From the NCBI GenBank assembly GCA_013397845.1, contig VZTG01005438.1, positions 744,554 through 808,553 of the forward strand: 64,000 nucleotides of DNA. The letters are read 5' to 3'. The stretch comes from Melanocharis versteri (Eukaryota > Chordata > Aves > Passeriformes > Melanocharitidae). Below, piece after piece: positions 23,501 to 37,300 of the stretch. Under the pieces are notes generated by a model that saw only the letters and a program-made list of their open reading frames with translations, was not told the origin of the DNA and did not search any database. Position numbers and translations under genes: made by a program. Each line of letters begins with the position of its first letter. The stretch's first letter is position 1.

Positions 23501-25274
23501 ATTGCCAGTTGCAGGCCTCAGACCATAGCCATTATTGTTTTAACATTTCTGCCTTTCTCTTTATCTCAGCAGGAACCAGGCTGTATGGGCTGCCGTGTAA
23601 CTTGACCTTGCTTGGAGATAAAAAGACAGATTAGCACCCAGCAATAGCAAAGCCAGGAGCAAAAAGACAGTATTTAGAAAATAAAGGAAAGAGCTGGCAC
23701 TGTATGATTATGTGTAATGTTCTACACTGTGCAGCGTGGGTGGCCTGATGAACAGTTCCCCTCCATGAAACCCAGACAGAACCTTGGGTTTGGTCATAGT
23801 TTCTACATTTTTAACCTTGTCTGTGCAGAGATGCTGTGATTTTCATCATGAAGATGCTAATGATGATGATTTCCTTTAACATTTGAGAGTATGAAAAAAA
23901 AAAAGGCAAGAAAACTGGAAAGGAAAAAAAAGGAAACCTGCATAAAATTGCATTACTTGCAAGAAACAAAATGAATAGCAAATCATCAGAAAGAACTGGA
24001 TATGAATCTTTAAGTCTTTGTTGTCATTTTACTGCTGTCCTCTGAGCTTTCCATGCAACAAACCAGTAAGATCAGCAGCAATTAGGCATGACATGCCCTA
24101 AAGTGTTTCAGGGGTGCTAAAGAATGCTAAATGCTCAGTGATTAATCATTCAGCATCAAGAATCTGAAAAAACAGTGTAAAGGCAAAAAGGGATTCTGTT
24201 ATGATAATCCATGGGTACTCGAACTGGTGTGACGACTGTACATCAAATGGTCACTGTCAAAACCCAACCAAGCCACAGCTGCACAGCCATGAACTCCCAG
24301 TTAAATCATGGTGGAGCCAAAGTGACAGATTTCCTTCGGCTTTCCTCAGCCACCAGTTCATCTCAAAAACAAAGCAAACCAAAACTCAGCTATGTTTTTC
24401 TAAAGATTTCAAGCCAAAAGCTGTAGAAGCATGTTTTTTTCCTATCAGACCATATGGCAGATAATAAATATCTGAGGGTCTGATGGCTGATAACTTCCTA
24501 CATATGCATGGGCAGAAAATACAAATTCAGTAATCAAGTTTCCTGACAGATAATGCCACGTCAGTCTTCACACACCCTCACTCTCTCTCATATATCTTTA
24601 GGTTATAAGCTACTCAGAGCAAGTACCCTTGTGGTGGTCTGATCACAGTTAGAGTATTTTAGTACTATTACAGAATGTGTCAGACCAGAAAGGAGTTGCA
24701 GCTTAGTCAGCTCTTGTTAAATGGGACTTAAGGTTGCATCCTTGCCTTTATTTTGAATGGCTCTCCAAAATTATAGGAGATTCTAACAAAAACCACAACA
24801 AAACAACATCTACTCCCAATTATCTGTACTGATGGCAGTGGTAGGAAAGGGTGCTTGTTAAGAGGTGGCTCATTTGCAGCTTTCTAAGTCCCAATTAGTT
24901 TTTCCAGCTATTACTTACAGGTAACAGAATACATTTTTCCTTGGGCCTTCGGAGTCACTGAGAAGGGTTAAGCTGCTCACACCATGCAACCTGACTCGGT
25001 TCTGCAAACAGAAAAACTGTATGCCTTCACCCACCTCAAAGATGATCAAGCTTCTCCAAGAGAGACAGAGAATTCAGTTACATGACGTGTTTGCAAAGCT
25101 TTATTTTCCTCACCATTCTACCTTACGTGAAGTGTGACCAAAAAAGCAAAAATCCCCAGAGAGCAAACCGACATGAAGTCCGGTTACAGCATTCTGCCAC
25201 AGTTAAATGGTTCTTCTATAACTACTTGGTGGTGAAAATAAATTTACTTTCTTTGTGTTTTTTCCTCCTTCCAG

Positions 25275-25374
25275 ACTCTGACAGCACCTGCTCCATTCGC
25301 AGATGAAACAAGCTGTCAGTGCCAAGCACCCCATGAGAAGTTAACCATTGCACAAGCCCGCCTGGGAACACCAG
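25275..25374 (+). CDS. PCYT1B: PCYT1B exon: linker before the catalytic domain
   Basis: Acceptor CTCCTTCCAG and donor CCAG|GTATGT bound 100 bases encoding TLTAPAPFADETSCQCQAP and then HEKLTIAQARLGTP. The frame starts in phase 0 and ends one base into the next codon. This is the strongly conserved linker just before the cytidylyltransferase fold. The start could be spliced from the candidate exon at 4098 or from an exon not seen here. Confidence 0.95.
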
Positions 25375-28300
25375 GTATGTGGAGGGAGCTACGTCCACAG
25401 GATCGTGGGCACTCCCAAAGCTCTGGTTCTTCCATGCAAACATCAGTTAATGCTTATTTGTGCCTTCTACTCAAAAGCAAAAGCCTAATGTCTGGTGCTG
25501 TCAGGTAATGGAGAAGAAACCAGCAACTACAGAGCCATTATGTTCTATTAGAGAAACAACAAGAGAAAACATTTCAAGTTAGAGTTTGATGTTTTTGTGG
25601 ATGTTGGTTGGAAGGAAGGCTTGCCAGCCCACTCCAGCCAGCCTGAAAATTGTATTATGTAGTAGCTACCTTCTGGATTCTTATCTCATACTACCTCTGT
25701 ATGCTGGAAAACTCTTCTTTCACTGATGTTCCTGTTGATCGCATCAGACCTTCAGTGGCCTTAAAAGTTATTTGCCAGTTTCTTTATGTGGGCATCTGTG
25801 ATTGGGCTGGGGAAGCAGGATGATTTCACATGAAGTCCCAAATGCATCCTTCAGCCCCTCCTATATTTCAAGAGGTTATTTTTGAACAGTCTTTGTTTAC
25901 TTATTCTACTTATTTAAAATAAGCTTTTAAAGCATGTACACATTATAGGAGCAAACTGCAGCTTTCCAGTCAGCTCTGCAATGAGCAGTGTTCTCCCATG
26001 GACTCTTGGATGTCCTGACTGCAGAGACATCTCTCTGCTATCAGTGAAACACAGTCCGTGGAGGCTGGAGCTCTGTTGCTTTCATCTCCACTGTGGTTTT
26101 GCTTGGAGGTGGCAAAGCATGTCATTTGAGAAAGCAAGTCCTTTTTCAGTCTGGAGGCTGCTGCGGAAGGTGCTGTACAGGAAGAGTTGCGAGGGTGATA
26201 GCATGAGAAAAAGAAGTTGTAGGCTCATTAGGGAGAAGAACTTGGGGAAAGTCTGGAAAAAGTGAAGTAAAAGGTTTACATAGAAGAGGTAAGTGATACA
26301 TTTTTACAGCAGTAAGCAGTGGAAAAACAAGTCAAGGCAAGAGGGGAGGGAAAGGGAGATGATAGGGAAAAATCCATAAGGCATAACTGATTAGAAAGGC
26401 AGAGAGAAAAGAACAAGACATATGGTGGATCTCCGAATGAGGCAGGAAGATGACATTTTTGCTAAATTAGAATATGGGGATGATGGATGATAATAAATAG
26501 GGTAAGTCTGAGGGAAAACAGCAGAGAGTACAAAGAACAAGTAATGTGCAGTATGAAACACTGCAGGTTCACCTGTGGTGCTTTTCAGTATCAGAGCTGG
26601 GCTAAATCTCTGCAATCATCTGATCTGGGAACAAAAACCCATCCAGTAGAATTAAGTGCAACTTGTTTGGGATCTGAAAAATCACTGTTGTGTTTCTTTC
26701 TCCACAGTTGACAGACCTGTTAGAGTGTATGCAGATGGAATATTTGACCTCTTCCACGCTGGCCATGCTAGAGCTCTTATGCAAGCCAAAACTCTATTCC
26801 CAAATAGCTACTTATTAGTAGGAGGTAAGATCAGAGTTATTTATTGCACTGGATTTTTGCTTCTGTGCTTCACTATCAGAGAGTTATTGCTGTGCTCCCA
26901 CCCCCAGCTGTTTATACACTATGACTTGAATGCTACTTTCACTCAGGGGCTTTCTATAGGTGATTTGCCTTGAATTACATCTTACAATTGCATCAATTAA
27001 AGTAAAAGTCAAATTCTGCCCTCAGCAGCACAGGCACAATTCCCATTCTAGTTAAAGCAGGTGCCTGCATGGCTCTGAGCTTAAAATAGCTCCATATGAA
27101 TAATTTACCTTTTTCAGTTATTTGCTCAAAATTGTTCAAAGAGGGAGATGAGTGAATGAGAACAACCATTATTTATTTCTGGCTCATTCGTCCCTTCGCC
27201 AGCCAGGCACAGCCCATGACCTCTGCCTGCCAGGTCCAGGTCCAGCCTTCAGCATCATCACAGAAGCTAAGTCTGGCCCGTTGTCATTGAAGATCCAAAT
27301 GTAGGTCATGAGTGGAATGTAATTTCAGTTACTTTCAGGTTACNNNNNNNNNNNNNNNNNNNNNNNNNNNNNNNNTTTTTTTTACTATGAATATCTTCTT
27401 TTCTCACTGTGTGCCTGGCTAACAGCTGTTCAGCAGTTGGCCTGTGCCAGAGGAGTCACTGGAGGTTGGAGGGTGGCTCTTTCCTGCCTGGTTGGCTGTG
27501 CAAGCCCTGCTCTCATGAAGCCTCATAAATGTGCAGTTTGGTTCCATTTTCCTTGCACCTTCAGGGTTGAGATATTCCTCGCAGAAACATTTCACAACAG
27601 CCTTCATTCAGCTGCTCAAATGCTTTACAGTGAGCATGAGTGCAACCTTCAGATAATATAAGGTGCATTATTTTGCATATTTGTCCCAAACAGTTGAAAG
27701 GGGGGAAAAAAGGCCCAACACAGAGGAAAAACAAAATCTCTTTATAGAAACTTTTTTTTGGTTTTACTCAAGTTTATGAATTGTGGCAATTCCCATGGAG
27801 CTTCCTGTGAGGTAAAGGACAAGTGCCTTTGTTAGGAAGGAAACATTAGGGATTCTCTGGTTTCCTGCTGAGCCAGACGACTTGCAGAAGAAACAAGTGA
27901 AAGCACAAGACTGTGAGGTTTAAAAAAATGCAAGTTATGTACATTCTGTTGTTGTTTTTAAAGGATTAGGGGTTGCCCCAGATAAGGGAAGGAGCTTTGG
28001 GGCAAAAGCCTGGCTCCTTTGAAATTCATGGCATAGCTTCACTTTGCCCTTATTTTTGGCGTGAAGGACAAAACAGCCAGCACTCATCAGCACCTTCTCC
28101 CAGCAAGGCACTGTGTGTTAGCATGTTTAAAAAATGGGCACCTTCCCACACCCACATACAATTTGTGCTGCAAAAGCACCAATGTCATATGTCTTTGTGG
28201 GCATCAAAACCAACCCCTTCTATTTCTTCTTGAGAAGACAATTATTTGGACCTAAGATCACTTTTCTTTTTAAAATAGACATTTATACCCTCCCAAATCA

Positions 28301-31300
28301 GTCATTAGAGCAGGATGACAGATTCAAAAGAAGTACAAAGAAAGATATTGTGTCTGCATTGTACACGAACAAATAGTAATCAGAAAATAAAATCAAACCT
28401 TTCTTCAGAATTCAAGCAAAAATTACTATTTTCCAATAATTTTGGTAGACCTTTTCTTTCAGGAGAAGGTAGTCTAAAGATGTCATAAAGGCTGTAAATA
28501 AATAAAAATACAGTCTCTGAAGGGATCTTTCTACTGAGAATGCTTTGATCACCATTAAATTTCTTGTCAGCAGGCATCAAAACTGACATAATAGGATAGA
28601 GTAGCATTTTGCTTGCAGAAATTCATACGTATGTTGTTATCTGGCTTTGAATTTTGCACAAGCCTCAGGGCTATCTAAGCCTTTTTACATTTTTCCTGCT
28701 TTAAAAGTCCTTAATGACCATCACAGCAAGAACATCCATTTCAGATCTCAAAAAAGACTGCATCTTTGCCTGATAGGTTGATGTTTTCAAATTAGAAAGA
28801 AGCAGCAGCTGTAGGGCTGCTCTCACACTTCACTGCGGCACTGGTAATGTTGCATTTATCATTTGTCAAGTACATTTACAGACAAGTGAGATCCAAAGGC
28901 ACAGGTTTGACCTGTGGTGAAGGACAACCACCGGCAACCCAGCTATAAAAGGGTATCACATTATTCCATGTGGGGTGTCAAATGACTGTTGGAGCTATAA
29001 TGCTGGACAGAGACAGTTGTGGAGAAGGTCACTGGTTTTTACACAATGTTATGTGGGTAGAAAGATTATACCTAACTTTTACAGTTCTCTGGTAATGCGG
29101 GTGTTGCTGCCCCTCATTTTAAAAGCAATGTGACAAAGTATTGGTACATCCAGAGTTAAAGATGCAGGATTTCTGGACCTTTAACTCTGCTCATTTCACT
29201 AGAGCATATAGCTTCTCTCAGTCCTTGGGGCTTCCTTCAGCAACTTCCCATTTGAGCATGGCACAAGCCTTACTTCTCTTTCTGTTAAACCTGCTGAACT
29301 CAAAGCTAAGCTCAGAGACAGATTCCTGTAAAGTTTTCTATGACTTGTTTTCCATCAGGGTTTATTTAATGAGATACTGTCCCACTGTGATTTTGACCTT
29401 TGTTGGCAAATTCACCTTTTAGAGTGTTGTTTACGTAAAAATAAAAAGCAGGAAGTGGAGGCTCAGAGAGGCTGAGGGGTCTCCTTTTTTGGAAAACCAA
29501 CTGGACGTGGCCCTGAGCAACCTGCAGTTGACTGCTGAGAGGAAGGGGTTTGGATTAGGTGATGTCAAGTGGTTTTCCTGTTTTGACCATTTTGTGATAC
29601 CTAAAGTTAGTGAGCATTCTGATTGTTCATGCTGTGTTCTTTGATTGGTTTCAAAGCATTGGCCATCACCCCTGAAATATCACAGCTCATGAAATCCCCA
29701 CTTAGAGTGGGATTGGTTTAGCTTAGCATGTAAAGGATACCACCTGAGATGTCTTACAGTATCCTACTTGGCCTCTGGCTGCATCTCCAGAAGGAGAAGG
29801 TACCCTCATTAATACACAGTTGTATCTGCCAACTCCAAGCAGAACTCTTAGATGCCCTGGAACACCCCAAAAGTCGCTAAGCTAATAATTAAGTGCTTAA
29901 TGGATTTATCTGGGACTAATCAACTCCTGGTTATGCTAATTTTATTGAATGTGGAGCCATTTTGCTCATACTTCTATATTTTAGTTTGCAGTGATGATTT
30001 AACTCACAAATTCAAAGGCTTCACTGTGATGAATGAAACTGAGCGATATGAAGCCCTCAGACACTGTCGTTATGTGGATGAGGTCATCAGAGATGCACCC
30101 TGGACACTGACACCTGAGTTCCTTGAAAAACATAAGGTATATTTCTCCCCTTACCCTCTCCCTTTCCCTTTGTAGACTGACAGTTGAGAATGAGCGAGTC
30201 TGAAATTCTGTTAGGTGGAGCAAATTGTTTAATTCAGTTAATTGCAGTCACTGAAATTAGGTACGTAGCATTCCTTGCCTCCATCTCTGTCAGAAAACAT
30301 TACATTTATTTTGCCTTTTTTTCTCAATATGCTGAGATGATTTCTCTACTGGGATTTTTGAAGGGTAAAATAACACTGAAAAAATTACTGGTAAATTTAC
30401 TTTCAGAAAAGGAGATGGTGAACCAGGAAAGTTGTCACCTAGTGACTGAAGTCCTGAATTAAAGGCATGTTTCTTATTAATGGCAACAGGTGCAATATGT
30501 AAAAATACCATGTACCCTCTAAAAGGCAGGATAGACTGTTTGACATGCTATTGATTGCCTTGCAACATACATGAATATTAACAAAACCGTAATTAACTAG
30601 GACGAATTTAGTGTCCATGTCACTGGATGACAAAATGACAGCATGACAGTTCTAGGTATACGTGTATATATGCACAGCCCTAAGGATCTAAAATCAATTA
30701 TCCTGCCTCCATGGTTTTGAAAGCCAAGGCTTCACCACTTGCTTTTGCAGTAGGAATAAAAGCAGGAGCATGTGTCCTAGGTTTTGTACTGCCTATCACA
30801 CTGAGCCAGTCAGAGTGATGTGGTACTGGCAGTGCTTTTGGAGAGAAGATTTCTGTTTTTTCATAATTGATCATACAACACAGCAGTTGCAGGCCCAAAT
30901 CTAGTACAATACTAGGTGGTGGCTTTAGGATGAGAATGTCAAAAGCAAGTTAGCTGAAGTCAAGAAAAGAGATAACTCTCCATAACAATCCCCCAGTGAA
31001 CCAAAATGTGGTGATGGTGGGATGTGATTCTTCTGTTCACTGACAGATTGACTTCGTAGCACACGATGACATCCCGTACTCTTCCGCTGGATCGGATGAT
31101 GTATACAAACACATAAAGGAGGCAGGTAAGGGCAACTTCACATTTTCAGCCTCAGCTCAAATTCTTTTACTGTCTTTTAACCACAACTGCTGGGAGAGAA
31201 GCAGTAAAGATAATATCACATTGTCTTACACCCTAATGGTAGGTACTGCTTACTTGAGCAGAAAGATTCACTTGGAAAAAACCTCAGAGGACATTCTTGG

Positions 31301-34300
31301 CTGAATTCCTGCCTTAACCCCAAGGAAACCATTCAGATCTAGCACAAAATAGTCCCATCTGGGTTTTTAAAACAATTTTATGGTGCTTGATTGAAATTTC
31401 TGAATGGATGAAAATGAGTTCTGTTCCCACAGCAGCCCAGCCAACTTTAGTCAGTTTTTGATGACCACAAACTGATGGCTCCTTGACACATCCCGATCCT
31501 GAATATGGGCAAGCAAAGGCAACCTTCAGGAGCCATTAGGATCCACTTGCACTGAGGGTTCTTTTCATTACACTGGCAGAGGGCTTAAATCAGTATCAGA
31601 CGGATTAATTTGCCATGACTATTTAGCAGTTTGGTTGACTGCCATATTACATTGAACATGAAGATGCTGAACTCATTAGGAGTTGGTTCAAGGAAGATGA
31701 ATTAAGTTTGAGGAGATAATGTTAAGCCACTGTTTGCCAGCAGTAGCTGTCATAACACGGTGAACAGTCGAGGAGGAGGAACAAATTACATCCTTCTTCT
31801 GCTCTCTGTAGATGCTGCTTTGAACCCTGGCAAATCCAGCTTCTTTCTGTTCTGCATAAACATGTACATTGGAGGCTTGAAAAAATTCCAGAGCAATCTG
31901 CCTGATGGTAATATGTCATGCAAAGTGACTTCCCCAAGCTATACAATGACAGCTATAGACCAGGTATTGACCTGGGCTGAAGGAATAAGCTTTTTATAGC
32001 AGCATTCTTTTTCCACTTGTGAACCTCCCTGTGGTATCAGACTCACAACCCTCCTTTGGGAATGACTGTTCCATAGTTTCAGAGCCAATGCCAGCTTCCT
32101 TCAGTAGGCAGTGAAAAAAGGCTCCTCTGGTAAGAATGGGTGACCAAGGGGCATACTGCACACATACTGAGCAGGCAGCTATTTTGCTTTTCTTTTGTGA
32201 GATGCTGAGTGCACAGGACAACACGACAGGAGCTCTTGGTGTCGCTGGATCATTGCCAGACTGGGTGTGAGAGTGCCCAAACCTGGCACACCCTTCTGTG
32301 CTGTCGTTGAGCACAGGCGCGGTGCACACATGACCTGATGAGAAACTCAAACTTTGCAGAAGAGAAACTTTGCAGCTTCAGGGACTTGTGGTGTGTTATG
32401 TCTGTCACTACGAGATACCAGAGAAGCATCTTGAGTCTTGTATGGCTGAATTTTGCTACATATGAACTGGGAATAATGTTATCTTATTTGTGATGAGTTT
32501 TGAGATCTAGTGCTGTAATAGTCCCTAATGCTCCAGAGCAGCATTGTTACAATAATAATGCTAGGGGTTTTTCTCCTAGGGGTTTTGGTTTAAAAAGACC
32601 AGCGCTGTTGATGCATTTGCACATTTTTACGTAGTTCCAGTACTCCCATTTTCCCACATAAGGTTGTTGGAGAGCAGAAAAGCAGACGGGAACCAGGGAG
32701 CTCCTTGGGTAGATTCTCATGGGCTTCCAATTGCCCACTACCTTCAGTGGGTGGGAGGGTGTATGGGCAATGGTGAGCTGGGTAACAGTGCACTGACTAA
32801 ACCTCTGCACATCTGTGAACAATTAGGTTGGAAAACATGGATCACTCCAACACATGAAGCATATGAAAGCAAAGTCAGTGACTAAGGGTAATGTTCACAT
32901 ACAGTTCCACTGTCAGCTTAACAAAGGTGCGGTTTGGATTTTGTTTATGTATTCTTGTAACTCCTGTATATAAAGGTTTCTGGCTCAAAGTGGGTTTCAC
33001 TGCTTCCAGAAATAGTTTCCTGAGTGACTGCTGCAAGCCTGAAAAGCAGTGATCAGGGAAACATGTCTGCTCATGATTAAAGTAATCTATTTTTTTAGCA
33101 GAGTATTAATTAGAGATCAGAAAGAAAAAATATCACATAGCATATAGTCACAAGAGGCTGCTAGGCTTCTTGTTTCCTTCTCTGAGTCTTTTTCTAACCC
33201 TGTAAAATTAGCTACCAGTGTCTGCTTACTTTAAGTGAATGTGTGAGGATTAATTTGCCAGGAGCTATAACATCGTTTTAAGACAAAGCACTACTTTTTT
33301 TCCCCCAAACCACCTCCAGTCTGCTCTTTCTCTCATCAGCAGCTTCATGTTGCAATTATATATAAGTGATAGTATACATTTTTTGTAGCCCTAACTAACT
33401 GCTAAACCAAGGTGTGCCAGCACTCTGCTACTACTGCATTTGTGAATTGCATTAACAGTTCAGGTGCTCCTGCCTTGATGAGGAGCAATTAGAAAGCCAC
33501 ATGTATCTCAGTTGTGTTGAGGAAAATACAAGCAGTATTGATAAATGGCCAGTTTTCTTGGGGACTGATTTGTCAGAGCAGGGAGGGTGGTTATGCAGCC
33601 ACTGACACGGCTGAGTGGACATGAAACACTACCATTACACTTCATCTTCCTGTTATAAACTACTGGCACCTCCAGGGTGTTTTCCAGTTACTGTAACACA
33701 TCTTTTTCCAGGCTTTGGTCAGGGCCAGGGGCTGGTCTGTTCTGCTCAGCAGAACAAAGACTGTCAGATGGTGCAGCACAGGAGTGGAAATAAAGGAGAG
33801 CAGCAAACCTCCCTGCTCCTTTATATAACATTAAATAAGGAATGTGCTTATGGAAAGAACTGCTCCGTGGATTGGCCACAGCTGTGAAGCTTGGCCTTCC
33901 TGGCTCAGGAGCCCCTGCCAGTCTAATAACTTCCACATCACAGCTGACACTGTACAGAGGGCAATTTTTAGTCTTCCTAGAGACTTGAGAAAAAATGAAT
34001 AGTATAGCAACCTTGCCTTCCCCAAACTCACACAGAAACAGCAGGAGAGAACTAGGAATAAGGCAGATTTGCATGCCTCTTACCTTTGTCAGGCATTTTT
34101 GTGTTCATCCTCAGCTATCTGCTGCAGTGTCTGGTCCTGCCAAGCTTTATCAGCAGGCTTTCTTTTCCCACTTTGCTCAGGAATGTTTGTACCTACGCAG
34201 AGAACCGAAGGTATCTCCACGTCGGATATCATCACACGGATCGTCCGGGACTACGACGTGTACGCCCGGCGCAACCTCCAGCGAGGGTACACCGCCAAAG

Positions 34301-37300
34301 AGCTGAATGTCAGTTTTATAAATGTGAGTACATGATCCGCATTTGCCCCTCAAACACTCTTCTAGCATCCTGAATGTAAAGTAAAGGTTAAGAAATTATA
34401 GCTTCCTCCTGCTGCTTTTAAAATAGCTGGAAAGAACTTAATTTAAAAGAAACTGGTAAGCTGAGGGTAGTTTTAATTGCTCCTATTAATTAACAGCTTC
34501 ATTTCCATCTTACACTTTTAAAAAAGCTGCTGTTCCCCCTTCCTCCTTGAGCTGTAGGTGACAATGACACACTGGGAAGGAGCCCACCCTCCCACCAGAG
34601 GCTGCTCAACCATTCACCCAACACGCGATTTCTTTCTTTATTCCTATTCCAAGAAGGCTGCCCAGAGAGCATGGATTTTGAGATCCAAAGTTTCTCTACA
34701 ATGTGATAGGATTAAAAAAACCAACAAAACAACAACAAAAAAAAACCCTAACAAAGCCAATCACAGAGCAGTGAGATTACTAGGGAAAGCTAAAACGGTT
34801 TTCAAAAGACAAGGACGTATGCTAGGAAGCTAGTTAGTAAATAATGCTGCTGTAGAGCCCAGAAGCCACAATGGCAAGAGAGCCATGTGAAAGGATAGCT
34901 CAGGTTATTCATGCTCCACATACGGACCTGCCCCTCCAATGAGAAGTAAACACTTTACGGAAATCAGACTTTACCTTCCTTCATTTTCTGTTTGAAGTCT
35001 TGACTTAAAACCTCAAGATAACCCACATAACTGAAATCTCCATTGTGACTGAGATGGCTCACAGCAGGACTTCTCACCTCCTTCCCTGGAGCTTGGAAGC
35101 CCCCTCTTGTGAAGGACTGAATTGTGTCATTTCATTAGAGCTTAGTTTATCTGTTTCTTATTCTGAAGTCTGGCAGATAAACCCCAGATCACAAGGCATA
35201 AATATTTATTTCACTGTGCTTTTTTTAAAAGTCTTCTACACCTTTAAAAAATCCTGTTTGTAAGTACTCCACCCAAAAGGATCACTATTGCAAATATCCA
35301 TTAAAATAAGGCATGCTGGATGCCTTGGAGAACCTCAAATTTATCGTTTAGCAGCTGTGAGGTTAAGATACTGTTGCATAAATTATGCTTGCCCCCATCT
35401 CAGACAGTGATGTCTCCTGAAGAACCTCCTGACATCTGGTTGTTTAGCTTACAGTAATTTAGATGCAGAAATACTGATTTGCACCAGAGACTGTGTTTCA
35501 AAATTAAATGCTCAGGATTTCACAAGAGCACTGGTCTTGTTTGCAGAAGAGCACTGGCTTCTTAATTAAAGGGCTGATCACCCTTTAGGTACAGAGGGAG
35601 TTGAGTTTCTTTGGACCTTGGGGATTTTGTTTGTGCTTGTGGCTTGCAAAGACAGTTCTTTTAGTGATTTGTGAGCTAGAATAAACCCCACTTCCATGCT
35701 TGTTTTTAAAGTAAATTCAAATGGAGTTAACAGAAAATTAAAAGCCAGTGGTGATCTGTGCTTTTACACAGATCACCACACCTTCAAGAGCACAGCCTTG
35801 CTTATCTGCTTGTACCAGAAATTTATGGAGCACACAAGCATTTCAAGACGAAAGCCCTTTAAATCTGAAGTATTTCAGAAGCTTTTGCCAGGAGCTCCCT
35901 AATATTATCTTCTCTGTCTCTCTCTTTTTCTGTGCGACTTAGCAATTAGGAGTTGCTCTCTTTTCTATGAAGTTTGCTGGCCACAAGCCACTGGCCTACA
36001 CACATCTGTGTTGCAGCCAGAAGCTCCTGTATTAGCCAGGCTCAGAGTTGATGAGAATTTTCCTTCTGCTCTGCAGAAATCCACCCAAAGAGACATTTTG
36101 GTCCAAGTTAACATCCAGGCTGGCAAGTCAGCGGCATTTGCCAGGAAACACAGGGAGATTTGCTTTTTGTCTACCCTTAAGTTTGAGCTGTTAATTTCTC
36201 ACTTGTATCCTTCACAAAATTCATACCATTTTCAAAGTGCCTTCAGTTTCAAAATACAGAAAGATTCACGTAGTGGATTAAACACAATAATCACACAAGA
36301 AGTATTTTCACCTTCTGCACTTCATTCCATAAATGTTAAACTTGCATTTATAAAAATAACGTGGGAATAGCTAACCAAGGCCATATGTATTAGGATGCAT
36401 TAATGCAATTTTTTTTTCTTCTTCTCAACTGTCTGTGGCTAATTATTTCCATATTTTTATTAATCTCTTACCACATTTCTAAAACAGGAGAAGAAATATC
36501 GCTTTCAAAACCAAGTGGACAAAATGAAAGAGAAAGTCAAGAATGTCGAGGAAAAGTCAAAAGAATTTGTTTACAAGGTGGAAGAGAAGAGCCATGACCT
36601 CATTCAGAAATGGGAAGAAAAGTCCAGGGAATTTATTGGCAACTTTTTAGAGCTGTTTGGACCTGATGGAGCTTGGGTAGGTATTCCGCCATCCCAGGAA
36701 GTCTGCGTGTTTTTATTTCTCCTCTCTAACACAGGTCAAGAGCAGATACTTTTGCTGCAGTCTTTGTCTCAAAAGCCAGCACAGCAGGGTAATGGCAAAC
36801 CTGGCTGCTGAAGCCATTCATGCATACCAATACTGCAACAGAAGGATTTGCTGCTTCTGGCTGTTGCTTGTTTGGGATAATATCTGTATTTTGTGAAGGT
36901 GTGATGCTGAACATGATACTGCATTCAGCAGAGCTGCATCACAGCACCACACCAGCAAACAGGCCAATACAGTCTACTGGCCCTGTTAGCATTAAATGCA
37001 ACCACTCCGATATCAGGGATATACACTGGAGGTAGTGAGGGAAAACAGGACCATTGGAAAGGTTTTCAGTAGTTCTCTTCATGGTCTGTGTTCAGCAGTA
37101 GAAGATTATAATTTTCTAACTTCAAAAACTACTGATAAAAAGTTCTAAGAAATTATTTTACATGTCGAGTTCAGGCTCATCTAACTGACAGCAGGGAAAG
37201 CTCAGGTGGGACTGAAGCACTTGCAAAGCTCTCCTTGGTATGTGCTGGCTTCACAGAGCCATTTACTAAAGGTCCACAAGTGCCTTGGAAAGGTGTCGCA

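Larger units (their letters stand above)
4164..25274 (+). other. PCYT1B: long first intron of PCYT1B (if the exon at 4098 is used)
   Basis: About 21 kb of mostly AT-rich sequence with no exon I can identify. It holds the repeats and the CpG-rich island listed separately. The exon for the usual mammalian N-terminus, ending in a Glu-rich stretch before TLTAPAP, was looked for and not seen, so it may lie in the gap, left of the window, or too diverged to spot by eye. Stretches 8460-12189, 13500-19090 and 20600-25274 hold nothing else I can support. Confidence 0.5.
26825..29984 (+). other. PCYT1B: PCYT1B intron
   Basis: Contains an assembly gap and a CR1 fragment, listed separately. Nothing else is recognised. 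Confidence 0.85.

Noticed and set aside
26656..26973. 105-codon open frame over a PCYT1B exon
   Set aside because: The exon is 26708-26824. Both ends of the frame run into intron past clear AG and GT sites.
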